Source of the DNA: Pseudomonas avellanae BPIC 631
Lineage (GTDB): Bacteria; Pseudomonadota; Gammaproteobacteria; Pseudomonadales; Pseudomonadaceae
Assembly: GCF_000444135.1 (NCBI RefSeq)
Contig: NZ_ATDK01000228.1
Location: forward strand, 1-43,502
DNA: 43,502 bases
Reading direction: 5' to 3'
Below the pieces are notes generated by a model. The model was not told the origin of the DNA, ran no database searches, and worked only from the letters and a program-made list of their open reading frames with translations. Positions 26,656-35,594 of the stretch are shown piece by piece. Both the position numbers and the translations under genes were made by a program. Numbering within the stretch: the first letter of the stretch is position 1; each line of letters starts with the position of its first letter.

Positions 26656-26750
26656 CGCAAAGAGCCTTTATGATCCACGGAACCTGACACGCCTGGCGAC
26701 GGCCAAAGCGGACAGATCATTTTCTTCACGACCCCAATCAGGACGTACAT

Positions 26751-27044
26751 ATGCAGGTAGAAGGCTTTTTTGAATGGCTCGGACAGGCCATCGGCGCGGT
26801 GATTCGCTTTTTCGTCGACGGTCTGGCGTGGTTGTTCAACGGGTTTACCCATGCTGGGGGGAATTTTGTCGATGGTTTGTCCCGCACACTGGGCATGGAC
26901 ACTTCACTGATCAGCATCGTCGCACTGATCATCGGCCTGATGCTGCTCTATTCAGCCGTCCGGGCGTTCATGCGCGCCTCGATCATCCTCGGAATCATAT
27001 GGCTGGCACTGGGGCTCTGGTTGCTGAGCTGGATTATTCATTGA
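26751..27044 (+). CDS. Small membrane protein of unknown function
   Basis: This 97-residue protein has no domain I recognise. The N-terminal 50 residues are amphipathic and aromatic-rich (FFEWLGQAIGAVIRFFVDGL), followed by two membrane helices at about 54-70 (ISIVALIIGLMLLYSAV) and 76-94 (IILGIIWLALGLWLL). The start ATG 26751 is the first in frame; the ribosome site is weak. It is divergent from pbpC, with 95 bases between the starts, so the two could share a regulatory region. Coding use (G/C at third positions) supports a real gene. Confidence 0.65.
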   Translation: MQVEGFFEWLGQAIGAVIRFFVDGLAWLFNGFTHAGGNFVDGLSRTLGMDTSLISIVALIIGLMLLYSAVRAFMRASIILGIIWLALGLWLLSWIIH

Positions 27045-27060
27045 TGCGCTAACTCCGTCT

Positions 27061-27256
27061 CCACCTGCGGGAGCGAACCGGGCGACGCTTCGCTTGTTCG
27101 CGAAAGGAGCTACGCGGTTGGTATTTGTGGGAGCGAACCGGGCGACGTTTCGTTTGTTCGCGAAGGCTTTATTCCTGACGATACATCTTCAGCGGATGTA
27201 CCGGCCTCTTCGCGAACAATGCGGATCGCCGCCCCGGTCGCTCCCACGGGTAAGCA
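27061..27256. repeat. REP cluster between the small membrane protein and the alpha-2-macroglobulin gene
   Basis: Two direct copies (27069-27104 and 27129-27164, GGGAGCGAACCGGGCGACG...TTGTTCGCGAA, three differences) are followed by an inverted, diverged copy (27209-27245). This is the typical BIME layout of alternately oriented REPs. It lies between convergent genes, where it may act as a bidirectional terminator or transcript stabiliser. Confidence 0.85.
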
Positions 27257-27285
27257 TTCCAATCAATTGATCAACCAGTTAGCGA

Positions 27286-30200
27286 TCATTTGCCCTTCAC
27301 CACCATCTGCGCGGGCGCGTCACCCAATGCCTGCCAGTTCGGGCGGTACATCGACTCCACCTGCGGCGGCGGCACGCGGTATGTGCCCGGTGTGACTGCG
27401 CGCGCCAGATAGAGCAGGTGTACGCTGCGGTTGCCGTCGATATCCAGCGCCGCCACGTAACGATCACCGCGATATTCCTGATGCTTGATCCCGGCGTTTT
27501 CCATCGACTCACGGATGGTTTTCACCTCTTCGCTGGCGTCTTCCAGGCTGGCCGAGCTTTGCGCCAGGTTCTGGTTTTCAAGTTCCAGGCCTGCCGGCAG
27601 CAAGTCCACCACCAAGGCATCGGGCACACGCTGCTTGGCACCGATCTCCAGATGCACCAGTACCAGTTGACCTGTCTTCAGCGCGCCGACGTTCAGCGGC
27701 GCGCCGCTCAGGCTCAGGTATTCGCGACGAATGCTCAGGTTCTCACCGCCCGCCGCAGGTGCCTGGGTCGGGTAACCCGAAACCGTCAGCTGTTGGTAGA
27801 GCGGCTCGCTGCCCTGATTGTGAACCGTAAGCGGTGAACCTAGCATTGAGCCGTCCAGCTTGAGGCCTGGCTGCTTGTTGCTCAGCTTGCGGGTTTCGGT
27901 GCCGCTGGCGATGCTGGCGGTCCAGTCCTTCTCCGGTTTGCCCAGCAGGTTGCGACCGGCGAGGAACAGCGAATTGCTTTCCTGAGTGGACAGGTAGCGG
28001 CTTGCCGCGACTTCATCGGCCAGGGCAAACAGACGCTCGTCGCGCTTTTCCTTGGCGATGTCGTTCTCTTCCAGCAACGCCAGAATCAGCGCCTGATCAC
28101 GCAGCGAACTGCCGTAGTCGGCCAGCCATTCGTTCTTGCGACCGACGGCCAGGCCTGCGGTAAGGGCCAGATCAGCGCGCGGCTTGTCGCCCATCTTCTC
28201 CAGCGCCACGGCCAGTTGCACCAGCGGCAGGCCCGAACGCGCATCGCTGCGGCGGTCGAACAGGCTGCGCAATGCCGCAAGCGGTGCCTGTTGACTGCGT
28301 GACAGCACCAGCCCGGCGTAAGCCTGCACGGCAAAGCGGGTGTGCTCGGCGTTCTGGCTGTAATTGACCTGAATCTGCCCCGCGTCCTGCAAGTAGCGCA
28401 GCAGACGTTCATTAGCCTTCTTCAGCGAGTCCGCAGGTACCGCAAAGCCCTGATCGCGGGCGCGCAGCAGGAAGTCGGTGACGTAGGCGGTCAGCCAGTA
28501 CTCTTCGTCGCTGTCCGAGCCCCACAGGCCGAAACTGCCGTTGTAACGCTGCATGCCCAGCAGGCGCTCGATGCCGATCTCGACCTTGCGCTTGCGTTCG
28601 GCGTCCGGCTCGCCGGTCAGGCCCAGACGCTTGAGGGTTGCGGCATCAGCGTACAGCGATGGATACAGGCCGCTGGCGGTCTGTTCCAGACAACCATATG
28701 GATAGGCTTTCAGTGCCCGGATCTGTTCGCCGAGGTTAAGCGGCGGACGGCTCGACAGCGACAGCAGCGCCTGGCGACCGGCAGGCTCGAAGGCCTCAAG
28801 TGCGCCGTCCGGCAGGCTCCAGGTCTGGTCGTTGAGGGTGGCGCGGTAATGCTTGAGCATCGCCGGGTAGGCGGGGCGCACGCCAACGGTCCATTCGCGG
28901 GTGAACGCCGGCAGGTTTTCACCCGGCAGGTCCAGGCCTTCCACCAACACCTTGATCTTGCCTTGGCCCAAGCCACCCTGCGCCAACACCGGCACTTTCA
29001 GGGTGACGCGCTGGCCTTGCTTGAGCTGCAAGGGCTTGCTCTGATCGCCGCCGGGAATGCTCAACTGACCTTCGGCGCTGATTTTCACGTCCAGCTTCTG
29101 TGCTGTGCCCGACAGGTTGGAGACGTCCAGCGCGATACTGGTCTGGTCGCCACCGGCCAAAAAGCGCGGCGTCGACAGCTCGGCGATGATCGGCGCCGCC
29201 ACCACAGTTTTCGCTTCGGCCATGCCGTAGCGGTCGTCGGTCCAGGCCTGAGCCATAACGCGCAGTTCGCCGTTGAAGTCAGGAATATCGACGCTGACCT
29301 CACCTTCACCGGCTTCATTGAGCGTGACCGGAGCACTTTGCAGCGCAACGATGGTGACGCTGGTGTCCGGACGTTTGCCGCCCTTGGCCAGCGCATCACC
29401 GCCGAACGCCATGCTCGCCAGGCGACCCTGGCCGGCTTCGATCAACTGGCCATAGATATCCAGTTGGTCAGCGCCATATTGCTTGCGCCCGAACAGGCTG
29501 GCAAAAGGATCAGGCGTGGCATAGCTGGTGATATTGAGAATGCCGACGTCCACCGCCGACACCAGCACGTGCACCTGTTTAGGCACGCTGCCATCGGCGT
29601 TTTTGGCGACAATCTTGAGTTTAAGCGGCTGTTTGGGGCGCATTTTTTCCGGCGCGGTGACGGTCAGCGCCAGCTTGCGTTGCGCGCGGTCCAGCGGCAG
29701 ATGCAGCACACCCACGGCGCGCTTGGGCGTGACATTGGCCTTGCGTTCGCCGGGGCGTACCACCAGCGCGGTAACGTACAGGTCGTGACGCGCCCATTGC
29801 TTGTCGAGCGGGATTTCAAACGATTTGCCTTCGGCAGGTACGTCGATTTCCTTCCACCACAGCGGACCTTCGCTGGACTCGATCAGCAGGTAGCCCTTGC
29901 CGGCGGCCGGAGGGGTCACTGTGACTTTGGCGGTGTCGCCATCGTTGTAGGCCGGTTTGTCCAGCGCCAGCTTGACCTGATCCGGCCTGACCACGCCGCC
30001 GTCGGTGTTGTCCTGCCAGCGATAACCGGCCCAGAAACGCAGGCTGCTGATGATGCCGGTGGACGGATCTTCGACCTCGACACGGTACGGACCCCACTCG
30101 ACCGGGAAGCTGATTTTGGCCGTGGAGTCCTTGGTGATGCTGAGGGTGTCCTCGTTCAGGTTGAGGAATTTCTCGTTGAAGTGGTAGCTCCAGCCGTCAT

Positions 30201-32235
30201 CGGCCGAGTAGTTCCAGTAGTAGTCGCGACGCTCACGGATCAGCCTGACCTTGACGTTATCCGCTGCAAGCTTGTTGCCAGCGGCATCGGCCATCACGAT
30301 TTCAAACTCGGCCGGGCCGTCGCCGTTGGTCTGGGCTTCGCCCTTGCCGGCTTCCTCGTCGTAGTCTTCGCCACCGGAGCTGCTGCCAAACAGTGCGCGT
30401 ACGCCGGGCAATTGCTCGGCGGGCCAGATCGGTTGCACCAGACGGCGGGTAATCGGCCGACCGCCAGACTCTTGCAGGCTGGCTTGCAGAATCAGTTGCA
30501 GCGGTGATTTGGCCTCTGCCCACTGGGTTTGCACGGAGAGCGTGGAGTGGCCTTCGGCATTGAGGGTGATGGGTTCAACCTCCAGGTCATGCTTGAGGTC
30601 TTCTTCGGTGATCGAGCCGAACTGATAGCCCGGCAGTTTGGCCACCGCTTCACGCAATGGACGCACATACACTTGACCGGTCAGGGTGTTACCCGATGCA
30701 GGCGCGCCGTACAGGTAGCGGCCGGTGATGTCGAACTCGGGGTTGTCGGCAGGCGCGACAGGCTCGTCGCTGCCCTTGAGTTCCAGAGCCAGACGCTCGG
30801 GCAGGAAGTCTTCGACCTTGAACTCATAAAGCTGTGGTTTGCCGTCGCCCAGGTCGAACACCAGTTGCCAGCGCCCGGTCGGGGCTTCTTCGGCAAGTTG
30901 CAATTGATACTGGTAGAAGCCACTGCTGTCGGCTTCCCAGACGAACTTGCGGCTGACCTGATCATCAGGGCGGCGCACTTCGACGGTGATCGGTTGTGGT
31001 TTGACGTTTTTGCCGTCGCTGTCACGCAGCAGACCGTTGAGCAGCACGGTTTCGCCGGGGCGGTACAGGTCGCGCGGGCCGAAAATGAAGAATTGCAGCG
31101 GGTGCGCCTGCGGGCCGGAGATGTCGAACTCGGCCAGATCCAGCGCCGAGCTGTTCAGGCGCAGCATGCTGGTCTGTTCGTCCTTGTGCGCCAGCACCAC
31201 CGCAGCCTTGGCGGGCAACGGCAGTTGGGCGTGGCCGTCGCTGTCGGTCTTGCCTTGCGCAACGACCTTGCCGTTGTCGTCGTACACATCCACGCTTACG
31301 TCACCCAGAGCCTTGCCGCCCTCGAGTGCCTGGGTGAAGACATCCAGGCGATTGCTGTAACGGTGCACCGACAGACCGATGTCGCTGAGGGTGAACAGGG
31401 TGGCCGGTTGCGAGTAGCTGTAAGTGCCCGAGGCACGCATCACGGCGAGGTAAACGCCCGGTTGTTGCAGCGCCTTGATGCCGGCAATCGGCAGCAGCAC
31501 GGTTTCGCGGGTGTTGCGCGCAGGCTTGAGGTCGAAGCGGCCGCCGTAGACCAGGTCGGCCATAGGCAGCAGTTCTTCGGAGCTGTAGCTGGACAGGCTG
31601 GATGCGCCGTCCCACTGGGCGAGGAAGTTCGGCATCGCGTCGGGTTTGACCCGGAAGAATTCGACATCGACCTTGTCGACGTTCAACGCGATGACCGGCA
31701 AGCCCTCGGCCAGACGGGTCGGCAGCAGGCTGCCACGACTGGCGAAGCCGACAGTGGGTTGCAGGTCGCGGGTTTCCAGGCGGCTGATGTATTCGGCTGC
31801 GAGTTTGGCCTTGTTGACCGCCAGCAGCCCGGCATCGACCGTCAGCACCAGTTTGCGCTGTGGCTCCAGATGGCGCAGGCGCAATTCCATGAGGTTGTCC
31901 GACAGCTCCCAGGCACCATCGACCTTGCCGTTCTTGCTGTCCACCAGATGCAGTTTTTCAGCAAACTTCTGCTCCGGGTCCAGCGGCACGGAAAAACTCA
32001 CCGACAGCGTGCTTGCGCCGTCTACCTGGATTTCCGACACATCAATGACCGTCAGTTCGCGGCCTGCATAGCGCTTGCTCAGCGCGGCGAGGTCGACCGC
32101 GGGCTTGGGCTTTGTATCGGCAACCGTTGCCTGGGTGTTGGGTGCCGTGGCGGGCGCTGGTTTATCCGGGGTAGAGGAATCACAGGCGCTCAGCAGCGCG
32201 AGCGCGCAAGCCAGAAACAATCCTTTGTTTAACAT
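27286..32235 (-). CDS. Bacterial alpha-2-macroglobulin lipoprotein
   Basis: This 1649-residue lipoprotein is predicted in the periplasm. The signal ends in lipobox LLSAC (MLNKGLFLACALALLSAC from ATG 32235; the ORF opens six codons earlier). It has the long run of MG-like beta domains, a bait region, and the thioester motif YPYGCLEQ at about residue 1180, followed by an alpha-helical thioester domain (GMQRYNGSFGLWG) and a C-terminal receptor-like domain. Such proteins trap proteases that breach the outer membrane and are thought to work with PbpC, whose gene is about 600 bases away, beyond the REP cluster and the small gene. Length is typical of the thioester-bearing (YfhM-type) class. No damage is seen. 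Confidence 0.93.
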   Translation of the reverse strand: MLNKGLFLACALALLSACDSSTPDKPAPATAPNTQATVADTKPKPAVDLAALSKRYAGRELTVIDVSEIQVDGASTLSVSFSVPLDPEQKFAEKLHLVDSKNGKVDGAWELSDNLMELRLRHLEPQRKLVLTVDAGLLAVNKAKLAAEYISRLETRDLQPTVGFASRGSLLPTRLAEGLPVIALNVDKVDVEFFRVKPDAMPNFLAQWDGASSLSSYSSEELLPMADLVYGGRFDLKPARNTRETVLLPIAGIKALQQPGVYLAVMRASGTYSYSQPATLFTLSDIGLSVHRYSNRLDVFTQALEGGKALGDVSVDVYDDNGKVVAQGKTDSDGHAQLPLPAKAAVVLAHKDEQTSMLRLNSSALDLAEFDISGPQAHPLQFFIFGPRDLYRPGETVLLNGLLRDSDGKNVKPQPITVEVRRPDDQVSRKFVWEADSSGFYQYQLQLAEEAPTGRWQLVFDLGDGKPQLYEFKVEDFLPERLALELKGSDEPVAPADNPEFDITGRYLYGAPASGNTLTGQVYVRPLREAVAKLPGYQFGSITEEDLKHDLEVEPITLNAEGHSTLSVQTQWAEAKSPLQLILQASLQESGGRPITRRLVQPIWPAEQLPGVRALFGSSSGGEDYDEEAGKGEAQTNGDGPAEFEIVMADAAGNKLAADNVKVRLIRERRDYYWNYSADDGWSYHFNEKFLNLNEDTLSITKDSTAKISFPVEWGPYRVEVEDPSTGIISSLRFWAGYRWQDNTDGGVVRPDQVKLALDKPAYNDGDTAKVTVTPPAAGKGYLLIESSEGPLWWKEIDVPAEGKSFEIPLDKQWARHDLYVTALVVRPGERKANVTPKRAVGVLHLPLDRAQRKLALTVTAPEKMRPKQPLKLKIVAKNADGSVPKQVHVLVSAVDVGILNITSYATPDPFASLFGRKQYGADQLDIYGQLIEAGQGRLASMAFGGDALAKGGKRPDTSVTIVALQSAPVTLNEAGEGEVSVDIPDFNGELRVMAQAWTDDRYGMAEAKTVVAAPIIAELSTPRFLAGGDQTSIALDVSNLSGTAQKLDVKISAEGQLSIPGGDQSKPLQLKQGQRVTLKVPVLAQGGLGQGKIKVLVEGLDLPGENLPAFTREWTVGVRPAYPAMLKHYRATLNDQTWSLPDGALEAFEPAGRQALLSLSSRPPLNLGEQIRALKAYPYGCLEQTASGLYPSLYADAATLKRLGLTGEPDAERKRKVEIGIERLLGMQRYNGSFGLWGSDSDEEYWLTAYVTDFLLRARDQGFAVPADSLKKANERLLRYLQDAGQIQVNYSQNAEHTRFAVQAYAGLVLSRSQQAPLAALRSLFDRRSDARSGLPLVQLAVALEKMGDKPRADLALTAGLAVGRKNEWLADYGSSLRDQALILALLEENDIAKEKRDERLFALADEVAASRYLSTQESNSLFLAGRNLLGKPEKDWTASIASGTETRKLSNKQPGLKLDGSMLGSPLTVHNQGSEPLYQQLTVSGYPTQAPAAGGENLSIRREYLSLSGAPLNVGALKTGQLVLVHLEIGAKQRVPDALVVDLLPAGLELENQNLAQSSASLEDASEEVKTIRESMENAGIKHQEYRGDRYVAALDIDGNRSVHLLYLARAVTPGTYRVPPPQVESMYRPNWQALGDAPAQMVVKGK

Positions 32236-32619
32236 AGGTGCACTCATCGGCAACGGTTGAGAGAGCGCGACTATATAACAGTCGTGATGACAAGTATTAC
32301 TGTCAGATTGATAAGTGTGTGTCTGGACACATTCGGGGCGAGGAGCGTCGCACGATAGTTGAGGTTATCGTTCCTTACGCTCCTGCGTAGGAATGCCGTG
32401 CGTGACGCTCTGCGTCACAGATTTGCGCTGCACTGCAAAAGCAAGACCGGACGCGGAGCGTCCAGAACGGCATGCGACGCGGAGCGTCGCACGATAGATG
32501 AAGTTATCGTTCCTTATGCTCCAGCGTGCACGGTAGGTGTTCTCAGGATCCGGCGGCCATCATTCACGCAACAAAGCCCTCGCGCTCTGGCTACAATGCT
32601 CGCCTTCCCGGGAGTTCTC
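32236..32619. repeat. Intergenic region with a duplicated P. syringae-type repeat (DUF1534-like)
   Basis: A 47-base unit occurs twice as a direct repeat (32342-32388 and 32481-32527), 139 bases apart. Both contain GGAGCGTCGCACGATAG and GTTATCGTTCCTTA. A perfect hairpin GTGACGC/GCGTCAC is at 32402-32418. A reading frame across this (32359 onward, LTLLRRNAVRDALRHRF) resembles the DUF1534 'proteins' annotated many times in P. syringae genomes. I consider it repeat DNA rather than coding. The MATE gene promoter should lie in the last 80 bases; a TACAAT (32592-32597) is a candidate -10. Confidence 0.7.
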
Positions 32620-33960
32620 ATGTCCACGTTGCTCAACGACTGGCGTCATCGCTCAACCCACCGTCGTGTCTGGGCGCTGGCGGCGCCGATGATTCTGTCG
32701 AATATATCCGTGCCCTTGGTGGCGTTGGTCGACAGTGCGGTGATCGGCCATCTGCCGCATGCCCATCAGTTGGGTGCCGTCGCCGTAGGCTCGACGCTGT
32801 ATACCTTTCTTGCCTGGGCGATGGGCTTTTTGCGCATGGGCACCACCGGCTTTACTGCGCAGGCAGCCGGGCGCAATGACAGCGCGGCGTTGCGCCGGAT
32901 ACTGCTGCAAGGTTTGCTGCTGGCCGCTGGGCTGGCGTTGTTGCTGGGCGTGATCGCTTTACCGTTCAGTCACCTGGCGCTGGCGATGATGCAGCCTTCG
33001 GCCGACCTGCAACAGATGACGCTGGACTTCTTCCACACCCGATTGTTCGGCCTGCCCGCAGCCTTGGCCAGCTATGCACTGGTCGGCTGGTTTCTCGGCA
33101 CGCAGAACGCCAGAGCGCCGCTGGCCATTCTGCTCGTCACCAATCTGGTCAATATCGCGCTCAACCTGTGGTTCGTGATGGGCCTGGACTGGGGCGTGGT
33201 GGGGTCGGCCCGCGCGTCGGTGCTGGCGGAATGGACCGGTGTGGTGCTCGGTCTGCTGCTGGCCTGCAAGACCCTGCGCGCCTGGGCCGGCCAGATTGTC
33301 TGGTCGGCGCTGAAACTGTGGAACAACTGGCGGCCGTTGCTGGCGGTAAATCGCGATATCTTTCTGCGCACGCTGGCGCTGCAATCGGTGATGTTTCTGA
33401 TCACTGTGCAAGGCGCTCGTCTGGGTGATGCTACGGTTGCCGCCAACGCGCTGCTGCTCAATGGCCTGCTGTTGACCGCTCATGCGCTCGACGGCCTGGC
33501 GCATGCGGTTGAAGCGCTGTGCGGCCACGCCATCGGCGCGCGTGACCGGGACACCTTGCGGCGTTCGCTGGTGGTGGCGGGGGGCTGGTCATTGATCGCA
33601 AGCGTAGGGTTCGCGTTAGTGTTTCTGGTCGGCGGGCACGGCTTCGTCAGCTTCCAGACGGACATCCCCGAAGTGCGCGCCACCGCCATGACTTACCTGC
33701 CGTATCTGGCGCTGATGCCCTTGCTGGCCGTCTGGAGTTACCTGCTGGACGGGCTGTTCATCGGCGCCACGCGGGCCCGCGAAATGCGCAACGCGATGCT
33801 GGTCAGCGCGGCGGGCATCGCGCCGGTCGCCTGGCTGGCTTCCAGCCACGGCAACCACGCGCTGTGGCTGACGTTTCTGGCGTTCACTTTGCTGCGCGAC
33901 TTGAGTCTGGGGGCCATCGCCTGGCGTCTGACGCGCAGGGACGGCTGGTTCGTTCACTGA
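32620..33960 (+). CDS. MATE family (DinF-like) efflux transporter
   Basis: This 446-residue inner-membrane transporter has about twelve helices in two homologous halves. The N-terminal half shows WALAAPMILSNISVPLVALV and DSAVIGHL, typical of the DinF branch of the MATE family, followed by GFLRMGTTGFTAQAAG. MATE proteins export cationic drugs or metabolites using Na+ or H+ gradients; the substrate is unknown here. ATG 32620 is chosen, with GGAG about 5 bases upstream; the frame is open back to 32359 but that covers repeat DNA. The 3' end overlaps the convergent esterase gene by 7 bases. Confidence 0.9.
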   Translation: MSTLLNDWRHRSTHRRVWALAAPMILSNISVPLVALVDSAVIGHLPHAHQLGAVAVGSTLYTFLAWAMGFLRMGTTGFTAQAAGRNDSAALRRILLQGLLLAAGLALLLGVIALPFSHLALAMMQPSADLQQMTLDFFHTRLFGLPAALASYALVGWFLGTQNARAPLAILLVTNLVNIALNLWFVMGLDWGVVGSARASVLAEWTGVVLGLLLACKTLRAWAGQIVWSALKLWNNWRPLLAVNRDIFLRTLALQSVMFLITVQGARLGDATVAANALLLNGLLLTAHALDGLAHAVEALCGHAIGARDRDTLRRSLVVAGGWSLIASVGFALVFLVGGHGFVSFQTDIPEVRATAMTYLPYLALMPLLAVWSYLLDGLFIGATRAREMRNAMLVSAAGIAPVAWLASSHGNHALWLTFLAFTLLRDLSLGAIAWRLTRRDGWFVH

Positions 33961-34856
33961 GGCGCTGAGCCCGAACCCTTTGTTTCACGCTGCGCAAGTG
34001 GCGTGTGTTTGACGAACATGTCCACCTCGTCAACCACCGGAGCCAGACCGCTGAGCAATTTGGCAAACGCGCCTACCAGGGTGCCGTGGTTGGTGCGTGA
34101 GAAGTACAGGTCGCGTACCGGCACGTTTGCCGCGCGCAGCTTTTGCGCCAGCCCGCCGGTATTGCGCTTGGGGTTGACCAGTGTGTCGGTATTCGAAGCC
34201 ATCAGCAGCGCCGGTGGGGCACTGGCACTGACGTGGTTGATGGGTTGTGAGTCCGGCGGGGAGTTCGGGAAGAAGAACACCGGTTTGACGTCCGCGTTCT
34301 CGATTGGCAGGAAATCATAAGGCCCGGCCAGGCCGATCCAGCCGCTGAGAATGGAAGGGGCAAGCCCCTCACGAGCCAGCCAGCGCGGGTCAAGCGCCAG
34401 CATCGCGGCGTTGTAGGCCCCCGCACTGTGACCCATCACATACAGCCGGTCAGGATCGCCACCGTAGGTTTTTGCGTGTTTGTACGCCCAGGCCAGCGCT
34501 TTGGCCGAGTCTTCCAGAAAACTTGGATAACGCACTTGCGGATACAGCCGGTAGTCGGCAATCACCACCACCATGCCACGCGCCGCCAAGGCTTCGCCGA
34601 CGAAGGCGTAATCGGTCTTCGAGCCGCTGTTCCAGCTGCCGCCGTAAAAGAACACCACCACCGGTGCGTTGTCCGGCTTTGATTTCGGTGTGTAAACGTC
34701 CAGCGTATGGCGCGGATCCGGGCCGTAGGCCAGCCCGTAGACATGATCGACAGGGCCGCTCGGGTTCAGCGTATTCAGCAGCTTCAAAGGCGAGCAGCCG
34801 GACAACGCTACCAGCACGGCACCGGTCATCAGCGTCAGGAAAATCGCTCGGATCAT
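33954..34856 (-). CDS. Alpha/beta-hydrolase lipoprotein, probable carboxylesterase
   Basis: This 300-residue esterase has a lipoprotein signal (lipobox ALSGC, Cys21) and an alpha/beta-hydrolase fold of the hormone-sensitive-lipase/BD-FAE type. The oxyanion-hole motif is FYGGSW (HGG variant), the nucleophile Ser144 is in MGHSAGAY, and Asp224 (NTDTLVNP) and His257 (TNHGTL) complete the triad. It is expected on the periplasmic side of a membrane. The substrate is unknown; short-chain esters or acylated carbohydrates are likely for this group. It converges with the MATE gene with a 7-base overlap. Intact. Confidence 0.9.
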   Translation of the reverse strand: MIRAIFLTLMTGAVLVALSGCSPLKLLNTLNPSGPVDHVYGLAYGPDPRHTLDVYTPKSKPDNAPVVVFFYGGSWNSGSKTDYAFVGEALAARGMVVVIADYRLYPQVRYPSFLEDSAKALAWAYKHAKTYGGDPDRLYVMGHSAGAYNAAMLALDPRWLAREGLAPSILSGWIGLAGPYDFLPIENADVKPVFFFPNSPPDSQPINHVSASAPPALLMASNTDTLVNPKRNTGGLAQKLRAANVPVRDLYFSRTNHGTLVGAFAKLLSGLAPVVDEVDMFVKHTPLAQRETKGSGSAPQ

Positions 34857-35398
34857 AAGGAAGGCTCGGGCAGTTGATCGGATATGCCTGAGACCATCAC
34901 GCTGCGCCCCAGTGCCGCACAGTTACTGCTACGTTGTTTGCGGGCAGGTGGATCACCTGAGGCATCGGCTGCGTTGTTGGGGTGCTGCTGAAGCGCTCTG
35001 TGTTACACGCAACTCCAAATGACTCTCTTGCCAATGCTCTACATCGGCATGAAGTTCGTGACGCTCCGGGTCACATCTATGCTGCAACACAACGTCATGC
35101 CTTGGCCGTAGTCACAGAACATAAACGAAAGCGCTTTTTGACCACGATGGTACTGACGACGCAGATCGCAACGTAAGTGACGGAAACGGAGCCGGGATTT
35201 TGCTTACTTTGATCCTTCAAAGTCAGTCGCCGAGGGGCGAAAAGGTGACCTGAACCGGAAAAAAGATCACTGGTATCGCAGAACCGCTGTGTGACGCGGA
35301 GCGTCACGAAATACATTCCAGCGCGGAGCGCTCATCGTTATACATAAGCCCTGACGAGCCAGGAAAACGTGGCTCTCAGCTTCTACTCACAGGGCATT

Positions 35399-35514
35399 GG
35401 AGCGACCGCGACGGCGATCCGCATCGTTCGCGAAGATTGTAGTTCAAACGATGTGTTTTCGGCGATTATGCCTGCTCTTTCGCGAACAATGCGGATCGCC
35501 GCCCGGTCGCTCCC
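35399..35514. repeat. Inverted REP pair downstream of speA
   Basis: 35399-35434 and 35479-35514 are inverted copies of the GGAGCGACC...GGCGATCCGCAT-TTCGCGAA unit, with a few differences. They could fold into one long stem of about 36 base pairs with a 44-base loop. The same unit occurs inverted at 27209-27245. Confidence 0.85.
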
Positions 35515-35554
35515 ACGGCCTTCGGCCAGAATCAAAAGCGGGCTTGCGTATAAC

Positions 35555-35584
35555 GACGAGGGTGAATGTGTTTTCACCCCCGTC
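35555..35584 (-). terminator. Probable terminator after speA
   Basis: GACGAGGGTGAA (35555-35566) and TTCACCCCCGTC (35573-35584) form an 11-of-12-pair stem about 10 bases past the speA stop. The trailing T content on the minus strand is poor (GTTATA), so efficiency is uncertain. Confidence 0.55.
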
Positions 35585-35594
35585 TTTCGTGCCC

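Larger units (their letters stand above)
34857..35594. other. Long intergenic region with repeats, upstream of the esterase and downstream of speA
   Basis: No convincing gene lies in these 738 bases. Palindromes GTGACGC-GGA-GCGTCAC (35291-35307) and AGCGC-GGA-GCGCT (35320-35332) and a partial copy near 35058 relate this spacer to the repeat upstream of the MATE gene. A minus-strand frame at 35095-35316 (with VTYVAICVVSTIVVKKRF) and the overlapping plus-strand frame at 34982 look like repeat-borne reading frames. The right part carries a REP pair described separately. The esterase promoter should be within the first 100 bases. Confidence 0.55.

Noticed and set aside
28342..32232. Two very long plus-strand frames (28342-30507 and 30529-32232)
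   Set aside because: They lie antisense to the alpha-2-macroglobulin gene, have no start context or recognisable motifs, and their His/Gln/Arg/Ala-rich composition is typical of antisense frames in G+C-rich DNA.
32359..32619. N-terminal extension of the MATE protein
   Set aside because: The extension translates repeat DNA, and a good ATG with a ribosome site is at 32620 where the first transporter residues begin.
34982..35176. 64-codon plus-strand frame
   Set aside because: No ribosome site or domain; it overlaps a better minus-strand frame and repeat palindromes. Treated as spacer.
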